Shown here: positions 21,877 to 32,935 of the stretch, in pieces
How the letters are laid out: the number at the start of each line of letters is the position of its first letter
How positions within the stretch are numbered: position 1 is the stretch's first letter
DNA from: Gonatopus flavifemur
Taxonomy: Eukaryota; Arthropoda; Insecta; Hymenoptera; Dryinidae
Length of the DNA: 64,000 bases
Assembly: GCA_018340375.1 (NCBI GenBank)
Contig: JAFFJZ010000006.1
Coordinates: forward strand, 14,154,001 to 14,218,000
Direction: 5' to 3'
Notes under the pieces: model-generated
What the model saw: only the letters and a program-made list of their open reading frames with translations
Told to the model about the DNA's origin: nothing
Database searches by the model: none
Program-made: the position numbers and the translations under genes

Positions 21877-23512
21877 TGTTGAAAAACTGTTTGCATCTCA
21901 AGGGTTGACTAAAAATCACACAAAAAATGGCCGAAATACAGTGCAGGCTCTGAAAATGAGTGTCCTGTTTGGGGCCTATAAAAGCAAATCTGGCCATAAT
22001 TTTCCGAAGCGCAGCATGGCATGATATAGGAAAATGAAAAAACATCTATAAATACCGTTGTCCTTTCCCGTATTCCATGATTCACGTACTATTCATGGAA
22101 TATCTAAAACACCACGATAAAATTATGCAGAACAGATAAGTTTTCAAGAGAATGACGAGGATCTTTGCATATGAAAATGAAATAAGTCTCCATTTGGCAC
22201 GAACCCAAATTTCTACCAATTATAAAGAGCAAAATGAATGAACTGTTTGTCGAGGGTATCGCTGATCTCACCCAAGACGGGAGTTATTTTTTCTCCCAAT
22301 TACGAAGGAAAATAATGAAATTTGTAACTAAACTGTTCCAAGTGTTGTTATGACGAAAGTTGAGAATTATCCGAAAGTATTTCAGGTCACTTTCCGTTCA
22401 CGGGGATCGTTTGTTCTCTAAACTTTGTGAAGATGATCAATCAAAAAGCCATTAACTGTATGTTTCCGATTTGACCATGGTAGTAGTGGTAGTAGTAAAG
22501 TAAGTTTAATCGATAAAACTATCTTTCGGAGAAAATTTGCTTCTATCTGTAAACAAGGTTTTATAAAACTTGGTCTCATACATTAAATGGATTATAATGA
22601 GTGGAGTACTTGCGAATTGATTTTATGCATTCAAAACTTCATTTCATAAACGCCGGGAATCAGTGACTTTGATAACCGGATTATAGAACTTGGAATTGTT
22701 GAATTAATGGAAAATCCTTTTAGCGTCGTTGTGGAGTCATGAATAGAACCAAGAGCAATTATCGCATCTAATCGTGAAATCTTAATAAAAGATGTTGAGA
22801 TTAGAGCACATTCTTTGAAGGGAATTTATGAGTTGAACGTGAAATCGATAGAGATGTGGGAATAAATTAGGAGAGTTCAAGCTTGAGCTTGCATAGGTTT
22901 GTTGCATAGATCCAGGTCATTGATTTGTTCTATTGTTTCAGGACGATACCTGAAGGATGGTACCAGGTCGAAAAACAAAAAAAAATCAAAGAAGTTGCTG
23001 TTACTAATTTGAAGTTGCCTTGACCACAGTTTCTATTCTTTTATTACTCGGAATTAATTTTCACAATTAACTGCAGTTCATTCGGTCAAATGAATTATTT
23101 TTTACGGTGCTTGCATAGTATTTCAAGAGAAGGGTTTTCAAACTACTATTATTATTGAGAGGTATGATATTCCAAACGCAATAGAGAAGAACCTTCCCAA
23201 TTCGGTTTACCGTGTCAAGAATGGAACTGGATCAGCAAATGCTCTCCTTGATATGAATGTGCATTCATGCTGTCGAGCGTGACGCCTTTTTGAGCAGGCA
23301 GATGTCAGTAGAATTATATCCACGAGCCGAAAGCTTCCACTCGAACCTCCAGGGATGGTGAATCACGACATCTGACCTCTGCTGATAATTCCGTATACAT
23401 TTTATCCCTTCGAGGCGACATCGCTCTGCCTACTGATCTCTACTATACATTGAATAGGGGATACCAAACCTACAAAATCAAATGAATGATTGTTATTCAA
23501 CTTTTCAAAACA
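21877..23512. other. No gene or repeat recognised
   Basis: No protein motif, RNA gene or terminal inverted repeat is visible. There is an acceptor-like pyrimidine run followed by CAG near 22930-22942, but the frame after it closes quickly and shows no motif. Confidence 0.5.
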
Positions 23513-24422
23513 CAGGAAAACCCCCGTATTTGCGGGGGTTGCGTTCCACGAGGGGACCGCGAATACCGAATCCGCGGATACGGAAGCATTGCTCTTATGG
23601 GAAAAGGGGGGTTACGTTCCGCGATGACGAGAACAGCAGTAAATATTGTCCTTTTAGCACGGAATATCACCATTTTCTGCTGTAAAATAACAATATCCTG
23701 TGAATGACCATTATTCACTATTAAATTTCATTTATTGGTTGATTTAAAAAATTCAGTAACTTTTATTTGTTTCGCACGACGAAGAACATCTTTGTACAAT
23801 TCTTGATAACAACTTAAGACTGCGGTAATTTCTTGTTCGAATTTTAAACTTTGTACCATAATAGGATCATTTTCAATAGCCTCATCGACTCCTTTTTTTC
23901 CGTGTCTGGAGCGTCACTTTTTGCTTTTCTATATTCATAGTAATTTTGTATCCACACTATCAGCATATCTTCCATTTTTTCCATTATTTGGCCTCTGCTA
24001 ATTTTGCATACTTTGGAATGAGCACCAAGAATTCTTACACTTTCGCGAATTTTCGTTGAATTGTCTCTGATAGATCGACTCGTTGACCTTGAATTTTCGA
24101 GCAACAGCAGCAATTTTTTCTCCTTCCGCCAATAAATCCAAAATTTTTATTTTTGCAGATAAATCCAGAACACTCTTGTCGCGTTTTTTGATCGGAGCTT
24201 TTGTAGTTGGAGCCATAATTTAGTTAAATTATTTTTTAATTTCACAACTTTTAAATTAGCGAAAAAAAAACTTTCGAAGTATCGATAACGTGAATGTGGG
24301 GATAAATAAAATCGCGAATACGTGAAGGAAACATCCGTGAATATCGAAACAGGGTGTCAATTCCTTAACCGCGAATAAGTGAATCCGCGAATACCGAATC
24401 TGCAAATACGGGGGTTTTCCTG
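23513..24422. mobile_element. Tigger/pogo-type DNA transposon, internally deleted
   Basis: The ends CAGGAAAACCCCCGTATTTG at 23513 and its complement ending at 24422 are nearly perfect inverted repeats. Subterminal words such as GCGAATACCGAATCCGCG occur near both ends. TA follows the right end and CA precedes the left, consistent with a TA target duplication with one mutation. At 910 bp it is shorter than full pogo/Tigger elements, which are usually about 2 kb or more. It keeps only the transposase N-terminus on the minus strand. Confidence 0.85.
23844..24216 (-). pseudogene. pogo/Tigger transposase, N-terminal CENP-B-like DNA-binding part
   Basis: On the minus strand a start at 24214-24216 opens a frame with the helix-turn-helix typical of the pogo/CENP-B N-terminus. 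It has a basic leader (KAPIKKRDKS), then SAKIKILDLLAEGEKIAAVA and RKFKVNES. A frameshift near 24090-24110 moves the homologous reading into another frame, which continues with SIRDNSTKIRES, then KVCKISRGQIMEKMEDMLIVW, the start of the second DNA-binding helix bundle. The whole DDE catalytic domain is missing. In life it would bind the transposon ends. Here it is a dead fragment about one quarter of normal length. Family assignment is confident from these motifs. Confidence 0.85.
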
Positions 24423-24519
24423 TAACTCTTTGGGATTCAAAACATCGCTTTAAAAAAGGACTACAAGATTTGAGGTTTTCAAACTTCAGCAACATCATAA
24501 ACTGCGATATATAGATCTT

Positions 24520-24818
24520 CCCGAGCAGAAAAAATGTGTGGCCAGCCTCATGTTCCATATGGGCCCGATCGGGCAGTGATTGGGCTCACCTTTCTTTGGC
24601 ATACCTGATCTGGTCCTGGTGAGGCCACGATTTGGTCCGCCTGATTGGGGTTAACCAGATCTGGTCTTGATAGGTTCGTGATTTGGCATACCCTACCTTA
24701 GTTCGTTACATCGGGCTTTGATACAACGGTACGTTACATTCCATATGAGAGCCTGACTTGAAATAAGGCTTTCCAGATCAGGTCCTGATCGAACACCGAA
24801 TATGAATTTCTGCTCGGG
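24520..24818. mobile_element. CCC-class element of the GATCTGGTC word family
   Basis: CCCGAGCAGAAA at 24520-24531 is matched by TTTCTGCTCGGG at 24807-24818, flanked by TT on both sides. The interior repeats words of the type GATCTGGTC, CCTGATC and TTCCATATG(G/A), in both orientations. It is 299 bp long with no coding content. Confidence 0.65.
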
Positions 24819-25746
24819 TTAATCTGGGTCATTCCGTGCGAAATTGATAAATTTAGAATTGAAGTTTTTATCATTTTTCCTATGAAGATCCTAAGTGGTG
24901 AGAGTTCGAAACCATCATTTTTCATTTTTTATTCTCACACTCCTGAAAACTGCAGACGTGTTTGTGATGAGGAAATCGTTGTTTTCAGCCTTCGGAGAGG
25001 TTCAGGAAAACTGAAATATCTCAGCTCTGGGTTATGTTAGGGAGTTGAGGTTGATACCATTTTTCAGAGCAGGTTTCCGGCCACATTCTCATTCTATTGA
25101 AGTTCCTTCTAGCCTTCGTCTTGTCGGTGGAATGCAAGCTCAAGAGATGGTTAAAGAATACGAAAAAGTTAGTTTTTGAGGAATGTTTTTCTCATCAAGG
25201 TGATGATTATTTGGTCTGGTCTTTCGGAGGGGAGTTATTATGGGTTATTAGTCTCTGTAGAAAAATCGCCAAGCCAGATACTCTCCTCCCTCAGATCCTC
25301 TGGAGCCTCTCAAAAATGTCAATTTTGCGATTCCCACCTGTTTTCAAGGTTAAATATCTCTGATGGGACAGGGGTTAAAAATCTGGATTTAATCTAGATT
25401 TGAAGTGCATTTCATACCCTACAAATTGAAAAAAAAAACGTTGTATTTCGACAGGAGACCAAAGTTATGGCCCTTTCAATACATGTCAAAAACCGCGACC
25501 AAATAAAATGGTAACACCTACTCCGCGCGGATCCGCTCAACTTTCTCGGTGCAAATTGTTGTAAATCGATGCATTTAAGTGATTCGTTGAATCAGTGTAA
25601 GTGTTTTCTGAATAGCGCAGAGACCCGAGTAGAGAAATTAGGCATTGACGTTGAAATACGTTCTCAAAACACTCCGACTTTTTCTTAACAGATGTTTGCA
25701 TTCTATTATGGAATAAAAAATTCTTATATTCATAATTTTTTATAAA
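24819..25746. other. Probable 3' part of a decayed transposon, otherwise unrecognised
   Basis: On the minus strand this lies directly downstream of the stop codon of the transposase-like fragment ending at 25747. It may therefore contain that element's 3' untranslated region and end. No terminal inverted repeat could be fixed. The plus-strand frames at 25097-25397 show no family resemblance. Confidence 0.35.
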
Positions 25747-25945
25747 TTAGGCACTCAAATGTTTGCTGCGGTTTCTTCGTTTTTTTCTGGTATCAATAGT
25801 GTGAGAAGACACCAGTGCATCCCGAAATGCCGTCGATTTTGATGTATTGTAGCATCTTATTTTAGCCGATTCTGCAGGAACTATTCGATGATATTCCCTT
25901 GTGTTCTTTGATTCCACCTCACTAGTTGGCACATGAGTGTATGTA
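25747..25945 (-). pseudogene. Transposase-like protein, C-terminal segment (part 2)
   Basis: This is the continuation, on the minus strand, of the coding fragment at 27603-27846, from which it is separated by the 1657-bp MITE at 25946-27602. When that MITE and one flanking dinucleotide are ignored, the frame runs straight from ...EEITGI into THVPTSEVESKN and on to a stop at 25747-25749. The tail is basic (RKKRRNRSK). The in-frame junction is good evidence that these two pieces were one coding sequence and that the MITE came later. The segment on its own carries no known catalytic motif. Confidence 0.6.
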
Positions 25946-25974
25946 CACGGAGAAAAACGCAGTTCGGAAATATA

Positions 25975-26504
25975 CCCTGTAAAAAATATTTGTGAATTTC
26001 CAAGCAGAGGGGTACACGGAAAGACAAAGGTTATGATTATTTAGAAAAATGACTGATAATTTAGGGAAAAAGAATATCGCTGAAGAATTTTCGTAGTAAA
26101 TTCATCAAAAGTTGATAAATTCACTGTGAACAATAACAATAAAACCATCAACGTTTGGTATTTTCACTACGAATTTTTGACAACCTTACAGCAAAGATTT
26201 TTCAGCGGTGCTCTTTTTCCCTAAACTGACAGTCATTTTTCTGAATGGTAATGAATGTTATTCAAGTATTGATAACTTTTTCTCTCCGTGTATATGGTGA
26301 AAAACTTACAAATTGGTAAATTTTCCAAATTTTTTAGAAACTTACAAATTTTCTGTAAATTTCCAAACAATTTTTGTGATTTCCCAAATAAGATTTGTCA
26401 ATTGACAAAAATTGTTTGTAATTTCACCCACTATGTTTGTGAACTTACCAAAAAATGTTTGGTAAAACACTTTCAAACCTTTTTTTGGAAGTTTTTTCAC
26501 AGTG
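25975..26504. mobile_element. CAC-class MITE (TTACAAA word family) in the left arm of the larger palindrome
   Basis: The left end CCCTGTAAAAAATATTTG and the right end TTTTTTCACAGTG (26504) are inverted repeats flanked by TA (25973-25974 and 26505-26506). The interior is rich in TTACAAA, GTTTGTAAATT and CCAAAC-like words, as in the related element at 42491-42738. Removal rejoins the outer arm reading TTCGGAAATATA then GTATTCTTTAATGG, which matches the opposite arm. Confidence 0.75.
26015..26290. mobile_element. Palindromic CAC-class MITE, innermost insertion
   Basis: The ends CACGGAAAGACAAAGGTTAT and ATAACTTTTTCTCTCCGTG are flanked by TA (26013-26014 and 26291-26292). The 276 bp form a long imperfect palindrome (AAAAATGACTG near the left, CAGTCATTTTT near the right). 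It is the youngest of the three nested CAC elements at this locus. Confidence 0.85.
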
Positions 26505-26746
26505 TAGTATTCTTTAATGGAAAATCGAAGAATATTTCTTAAAATTTGTGAATATTTGTTAAAATCTGAGAGTATTTCTCAGGTTCGTAATGAAGATAAA
26601 ACGGTTCAGATTTTTGTTGAATTTTATTTGAAAAAGAATGAAAATTCATCAATATCTTACAAATAGTGGAAAAAAATATGAATTTTCTAAAAGTCGCGCA
26701 TGAAATTTTACAAAATGATTGATGAGATTTCGAAATTTTGTCATTT

Positions 26747-27308
26747 CCCAGTAAACACACGCACGTTTTAAAGATCACGTGTTTTTCAACCATAAAATAA
26801 CGTCATATCAACGGTTTGAACATCGTTTAAAAGACGTCAAATATTGACGTGGCCTAATGATGGTTTTAAAACGTGAATTGAATCCAACAAATTTTTTTTG
26901 GAAAACTTTTCATTCAATATCGAGAACAATAGTATTTCTGAGTATGACAAAATTTGTAAAGTATGCCACACTATTTGCTATCTTGCTCTTTGTTGAAATT
27001 TTAACCATTGTTCGGTTTCGTTCGACATTTGCAGAAGAATATCTTCAATTTAAGTTCAAACACAAGGTGCTATAAACACATTTTAAACGCGTGATTCAAA
27101 CCCGTTCGAAAAACGTTTTTTGAGGACGTCGTTTGATGTTTATTTTTGAATATTAGTTCAAATTACACGTCATCAAAACGTAATTCCTGGTCGTATATTT
27201 CCCTAATCAATTTCAACTAAAAATCAACGTTATGAAATCAACAACTAACATCCGTTCGACAGTCTGACGTTCTTTCAACGTTGAAATAACGTGTGTGTGT
27301 TCATTGGG
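26747..27308. mobile_element. CCC-class element of the AACGT word family
   Basis: The left end CCCAGTAAACACACGCACGT and the right end ACGTGTGTGTGTTCATTGGG are imperfect inverted repeats flanked by TT on both sides. The interior repeats AACGTCA, AACGTTGA, TTTAAAAC and similar words. It lies near the centre of the palindromic element 25946-27602. No coding motif is visible. Confidence 0.65.
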
Positions 27309-27602
27309 TTACTCTGTAAAATTTAATGTACGACCAACAAAATTTCGAAATTTTATCACCCACTTTGTACAATTCCATGCGCAACTTCTGGAAAGTTCAT
27401 ACTTTGTTTTCTATTTTTTATGAGGTATTGGTAAATTTTCATTCTTCTTCTGATAAAATTCAACAAAAATGTAAACCGTTTTATCTTCATTAAGAACTTG
27501 AGAAATAAACTCAGATTGAAACAAATATTCTCAGCTTTTAAGAAGTATTCTTCGATTTCCTATTAAAGATTACTACTCTTCCGAACTCCATTTTTCTCTG
27601 TG

Positions 27603-27846
27603 TGATGCCAGTAATTTCTTCAGAACAGAATTTGTGCATGGCCAGAGGCGTCAAAATTTGATTCGTAGATATCCTTTGCAAACTACTCCTTGCAACTTGC
27701 CGTTTTGTGACACCCCCTATTCCATCCGTAACGTTTTTACCGCGGCAAGTAGCGAAGAAATTCCATTCAGCAGCAAGTCCGAAATCATCAAAATGCTTGC
27801 AAATGTTGATGAAGTTTTTTCTATCCTTGTATTGACTCGAAGCACC
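27603..27846 (-). pseudogene. Transposase-like protein fragment (part 1), GKN..DGIGG..KR motif
   Basis: The minus strand from about 27846 down to 27603 encodes about 80 residues with a distinctive motif series: SSQYKDRKNFINICKH, then DFGLAAEWNFFATCRGK, then DGIGGVTKRQVARSSLQR, then TPLAMHKFCSEEI. From memory, this pattern (SDG.SSQYKN, FFATSHGKG, DGIGGT.KR) belongs to large uncharacterised proteins scattered through arthropod and cnidarian genomes that behave like transposon proteins. I cannot name the superfamily. The frame starts abruptly where copy B of the long repeat ends (27845), and the residue expected to be D before G is T here. The protein is therefore cut at its N-terminal side. It continues in frame in the fragment 25747-25945. 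Function in the cell: none expected, as it is a relic. Confidence 0.7.
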
Positions 27847-28790
27847 AGTTGTTAGAACAAATTCAGCATAGGTCTTCAGGAGATACAGGGAGAAGAAAAT
27901 ATACTACTTTTTCTCCTTTTGCTTGCTAAACCAGAAACAGGAAGATTTGTGAAATGCATTATCACATAAAGATAAGGGCGATTACAAATCAGTAACTGAA
28001 TTTCACTACATGATTTATAAAAATCAATGTTCAGCGTTTAAAACTTCAATCCTACCTATGAATGTTTCTACGATATTCGTAATATTCCGTATTTTTATGG
28101 AGAAATTTATATTACAAATATTATATTCCTGTTTCTGGTTCACTGAGAAAAATAATAAGAATTCTTATATTTTCGAGCGGTATTTTGCTCCGTATACCAG
28201 CGTAAGAAACATTTTGTCTATGAGACTTCTGTATCCTAAATTTATGGAACAGTCTACAATTTTCAAAGAATAATCTTCGATAGCGCAATACATAGAGTAT
28301 CAAATATTATTTCCTAAAAATTTCAGACTGTCCCTGGTGAAAAATGTTGAAACAGATGAAGCTTAAAAACTTTTCAATTTCCGCTCCTTGTGCGCTTAGA
28401 TACCGTTCCGTTCACTCTCCCGCGTCGCTCCATCCGCTTCATTTTCACCAGGGGTTTCATAAATTCTGTTCGGAGAAATCTTACAATAAAATGTTTATTC
28501 GGATGATACGCTGTTATCCCCTCAATGAACTCTGATAACTTTAAACTTGAAAATTTTAAAGTGATTATATACAAGTAGGCTTGTGTTCCAAAACTTTGCT
28601 CCCGTTACTCCGAAATATCGGTTTTCTATGTCTTTCTGAGCAAATGAACAAACCTGCGCTCTATTCATTTGACCAGCTGATACTGCTACACTGATATTCA
28701 GACTATAATGGTGGAGTATTATACTCGCATCTGATAGTATTTCCCGATACCGAGATTTTCAAAGTATCGTCGAGAATTTCCTGTCGTGCA
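27845..28790 (-). repeat. Long interspersed repeat, copy B
   Basis: Inverted copy of 15690-17002. Similarity stops at CAACTG, exactly where the transposase-like reading frame begins. The repeat has therefore either replaced the upstream part of that gene or is itself an upstream non-coding part of the same transposon. Copy B lacks the MITE and some flanking sequence found in copy A at 15930-16300. Confidence 0.7.
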
Positions 28791-28799
28791 ATCTTAGAT

Positions 28800-28845
28800 T
28801 CTTGGCAGGTCTAGTGCCACGCTTGGTCCAAGATTGGATAATTAA
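28800..28845 (-). repeat. Fragment of the CTTGGCACAAG word family
   Basis: Read on the minus strand, the words TTGGACCAAGCGTGGCAC and AGACCTGCCAAGA match the left part of the element at 17364 (GGACCAAGCCTGGCAC, AGACCTGCCGAGA). It is a truncated piece directly beyond copy B. Confidence 0.5.
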
Positions 28846-30603
28846 AATTTGAGTGAACAAAATTTCATTCGACGTAAAAGAGATTTATCAAAATCGAAAA
28901 ATTAATTGGAAAGATGGAATCGAACGCACATCAATTAATTCCTTTACATTTTCATTAAATGAAAGTAGGATGAGAGGAAATGTTAGTAGTAGAGCGTGTA
29001 CTTACATAGTCAGCCACCTCGTACTTCATGAATTTTAAACCTACGTGTGCTCTATAGATATCTATCTAAATATCAGAGAGATCAAATGAGAATATGAAGA
29101 GAGAAGGATGATTAAAGTAGAGGCGTTGTGACGTCGAGTAACATACCACACCCGAAAGGCTCGCTGGATCGATAGGTACTACCACTACTATCCCTATACT
29201 ATACCTGCTACTACCACCGCTGCCCCTGCTACTACCTTTCATCGAAGCACGGTCAGATAGAAGGAAGAAGAGAAAGAGAAAACAGACGGACAAATTGTTA
29301 GACGTTCTGTTATCTGTGGTCAATCAGTGAATTACAAACCATATCCCAACCGTATCCCATTTAAATGAAGAACATAACTCGAACGATACAATAATTCCTT
29401 TTCTATTCTCCCGACATCTTTCATGGGCACATTCGAACAAAATGTACCTTTTCAATCGTAATTCAAATTCTAATGGACGACAAACTAAATATTCCTTTGA
29501 TCCGATCATTTCTCTGTACACGAGAATTTCTAATTCCCAACAAAATTATTCTCGTCCTTTGAATTGCGATTCACCGAATATATATCATTACCAGAAATAA
29601 CGAATAACAAAATAAATTGCGTCATCCATAACAAACTCATATTATCTCAACAAAATGTGATCGTTACACCACGTCACGTCTCGACTCTACTATCATGATC
29701 CTATTATCAGGAGTCTGTCCCGAGGGATATATTCTCATTCTATGCGTCATGATTTCGAGGCGCTGCATACGGATAAGAGGATTGTTACTGGTTTTACGTA
29801 TATACGTTCCACATGTATACATATATATAAATATATTTGATTTATAATTGAAAAAGAAGAAAAAGGATATAACATATTTCGACAAATTCGTATAAATAAA
29901 AAGAGGACGATACAATCGATCGTAGAACGGTTATAGTCGTTCATTATTACACGATCCAACATCATCGTTTTTATTTCTTTGACTTCTTGGCACCCCTACG
30001 ATCATTGATCAATTGATTGAGAATGATAGGGATGACAGCGCGATGATGAAGTTACGGACTCGAACACCACGGTGGTGGTTGACTGATGAGAAGGCGGGAA
30101 TATACAGAACGAGTAAAAAAAGAACACAGTGAAAATAGGGGTGAAGCGATTTCGATCTGCGGTTACGACACAACACACAAGCTCTGAAGCTTTGCACTGG
30201 CAACGCAATGTCGTTGCGTCTAATAATATTATCTCCACATCTTCTTTTTCTGTTGTACGGTAGTTGCTTCCCCATTGTAGCTAATTATTTTCCTCTTGTT
30301 CGTAACTTCACACCAATCATAATTGACCTACTTCATCGAAAGATATTGAAACAAGCGACAATTATCGATAGATTCGATCAACCACTTCACATTACTTACG
30401 TATTCTCACTCGAGCCTTATCGATCGTTTCAAAGGGGATGCGTAGGAGTATTTCCGAAGCGTTTACATCGAACTTCAAAGAGAATTGAAAATAAAAAATA
30501 ATATCGATGAGTATGAGAGTATCATTGAAAACTCATTGCAGTTATAGCTCCCCACGTAGGGAGAGAATAGAATTTTATCAGCGTATTTCGGTTGGGGATG
30601 AAT
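28846..30603. other. No gene recognised
   Basis: AT-rich sequence. At 29170-29250 there is a degenerate TAC/TGC-type trinucleotide tract which, read on the minus strand, yields a serine/glycine-rich run followed by VVVV. It is low complexity, so I do not call a gene. Confidence 0.5.
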
Positions 30604-31357
30604 CCCATACAGGTATTGACAGGACTGGAAAAAAACCCAAGCTTGTCCCAGGATTGGCAGAGGTGTATCAGGAACAAACCTCCGTTGAAAATAATTGGAC
30701 CCATGATGATTGGTTCCATGATTGTCTCGCTGTTTCCAATGGATAGTTCGTATCTTTGGAATGGCCATTGCACTTGGCACAAGGTTGGCACAAGCTTGGC
30801 ACAAGCGTAAAAATCAAGCTAAGGTTGAGATGATTATTTGAGCCGATGTTGTCCACATAAGTGGCACAGTGTTTTCAATTATTCTGAGTTCACAATGGAT
30901 AAAAACTTGTGCATAAATATCGGGCCAAGACCAGTCCAATTTCCTCCCCATGATTGGCCCCACACTACAGTTTCACACACTAAGATAGACGACATATTTG
31001 ATCTAAATAAGGATAAAACTTGACTCAATGGTTTATAGGCTACTTTTAAATATGATCATACACGGAAATCAACTGATCTTGAAGAACTCCCTACAGGATT
31101 TCAAGATGTCTTTCCCATGCAGGGATTAACAAGACTGGCAAAAAACCAAGCTCGTCCCAGTCAAGACTGCCAAGGCACATTCAATCTAAAGCTAAATATC
31201 TGTGATGAAAGAAGCATTGATTGACGATTGGCGAATGATTTGGACTAGGCTGGAACGGACCATTGGCCCAAGCTTGTCCTGATCTTCAAGACAAGTCTCG
31301 GCAGGTCTTGTGCCAGGCTTGGTCCATGATTGGACCATTGTTCCATACACACATGGG
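30604..31357 (-). mobile_element. CCC-class element of the CTTGGCACAAG word family
   Basis: Inverted relative to the copy at 17364-18292, with ends CCCATACAGGTATTG (left) and CCATACACACATGGG (right) and AT flanking both sides. Shared landmarks include ATTTTTACGCTTGTGCC-type text near one end and GACAAGTCTCGGCAGGTCTT near the other. At 754 bp it is shorter than the 929-bp copy, which suggests internal deletions. Confidence 0.7.
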
Positions 31358-32707
31358 ATACTTCATATTCGAATCATATATTCTTTTTATTCCACTCCAA
31401 TTAAAACGTTTGCCAACGTTAAAGGCGAGAGAAAAGAATTGTTATTCACAGTTCTTCGCATTTGTTTTTCCTTTTCACACATATATTTCTCAGGAGTCAC
31501 GAAAATTTCTACACACGATAATAGTATAACAAGATATTTTGTCCTCCTCTTTCGCGAAAAAAACTCCAACGATTTTGCAATTTCGCTACGGAATTTCCTC
31601 TCAACGTGCACGTGGCGGTCGTATACACCTATATAGCTGTCTTCGTAACATATAATATGTGTGTACCCCCATTGTCTCATTGTTCCACGAATCACGGCAT
31701 ATGTTCTCTCGAGCCTTGAGCTTTGACTTTGCTCCCTCTCTCTCTCTCTCTCTTTTGTTATCGTTGTTGTTGTTGTTACTAGAGCTGCTACTGGTGGTTG
31801 TATTTGTTATAAACACGTACGTATGTAGACGAGCACGTGTTCTTCTCACTCGTCTAAGTGAGCACTCGAGCAATTTTGTGAAATGTAAATCAGAAATGCA
31901 GGGTCTTACGTGTTCATTTCTACACCGCGTAATTTCTTCGAAAGAGCATTCATTACCTTGATTATGAGTATACTACTAAGTCTTAATTATGAGGAGCGAA
32001 GAAATTGATATTTATCAATGCTATTTGAGAAGGAATTATATTTTGTATGTTTATAAAAGCACAAAGAAAATATTTGATCAACGAATGGATTGAAATTCTA
32101 TGGAATTATCGTGTGTAGAATTATCAAGCTCGATGACGATTATTGTCAATTCATTACTGGAATCATTATCCATCCAAGCGAATCCAGTGATGCGTTGCAG
32201 CGCCATTAGAAACCGGTATTATCTGTAATTGCTTTACCAACCTAGTCTAAGTGGTATCCCGTCGGATTAGGTGGCCGGTTGTTAGACGATATCAGTGTTT
32301 TCCGATCTAACGATATAACGTTACCAGAAATCATTTCAAAATCATCGTTCCGAAACATTATTAGACTCAAATTTGATTAGATTTTATCGCTCTACACCCA
32401 TTACGACAAGGTATTAGTAGAAATCATTTTTTCTCAAATCATTGCCACTTGATTTGAGAATCTTATAATTCCATCGAGCGTTGAATTTCTCCCCATTCGA
32501 GAGACAACTTTAGAATTAGAAAATCCACTCAAGGGATTCGATTTCCATAAATTCCACGACACACATCCTATCATAAGTTTTAATGAATCTTTGAGGAGAA
32601 TCAATGTAACGAACCTTCAACCGTACAAAAGTCATTTGAATTATCGATTGGATCAACGAATTAAAGATTCAATTACAATTCTGGTTTGTTCTCGCTTTGA
32701 AGGGAAC
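31358..32707. other. No gene recognised, simple repeats only
   Basis: Contains a TC microsatellite (31735-31753) followed at once by a GTT tract (31762-31778). These create the 90-100-codon artefact frames on both strands. No other structure was recognised. Confidence 0.55.
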
Positions 32708-32855
32708 TCATTTTGAAGTTTTGAAAACTCTTATCACTTTATGAAGTCTCCTCGGCGAAAGTTGGTCGATTTTAACTTTGTACCCTTCATCTGTAAACTC
32801 ACTTACAACACCTGTACTGTTTGTACCGTATACAATCATAGCTTCTTGATATAAA
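32708..32855 (-). CDS. Possible exon, product unknown
   Basis: The minus strand encodes about 48 residues ending in TGA at 32708-32710. Their composition is protein-like, unlike the F/I-rich text before it: EAMIVYGTNSTGVVSEF, then TDEGYKVKIDQLSPRRLHKV and IRVFKTSK. The pattern (alternating short hydrophobic strands, G-rich turns, basic end) would suit a small beta-barrel or the C-terminal end of a larger protein. An acceptor-like ATATCAAG lies just upstream, and a donor-like GTTGTAAGTGAG lies inside, so splicing could also use this region differently. I do not recognise the family. It could be a genuine exon, a pseudogene piece or chance. Confidence 0.35.
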
Positions 32856-32935
32856 CTTGAAATGAAAAGCGAGATCTCCCGAGAGAAAATGAAAATTAAA
32901 TATTTATAGTTGAGGAAAAAAGGAAAATCATGCAC

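Larger units (their letters stand above)
25946..27602. mobile_element. Long palindromic CAC-class element containing three nested insertions
   Basis: The ends CACGGAGAAAAACGCAGTTCGG (left, flanked by TA) and, read inversely, CACAGAGAAAAATGGAGTTCGG (right, flanked by TG) are inverted repeats. The arms match over about 250 bp (26505-26745 against 27310-27595), with shared landmarks such as TCGAAGAATA and AAACGGTT(C/T)A. The left arm is interrupted by a second MITE (25975-26504), itself interrupted by a third (26015-26290). The centre is occupied by a CCC-class element (26747-27308). Without these it would be about 0.56 kb. It sits inside the transposase-like coding fragment. Confidence 0.8.

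Noticed and set aside
28121..28535. 60-codon frames conserved between the two copies of the long repeat
   Set aside because: Conservation is at the nucleotide level across the whole repeat on both strands, so the frames are carried along and not selected.
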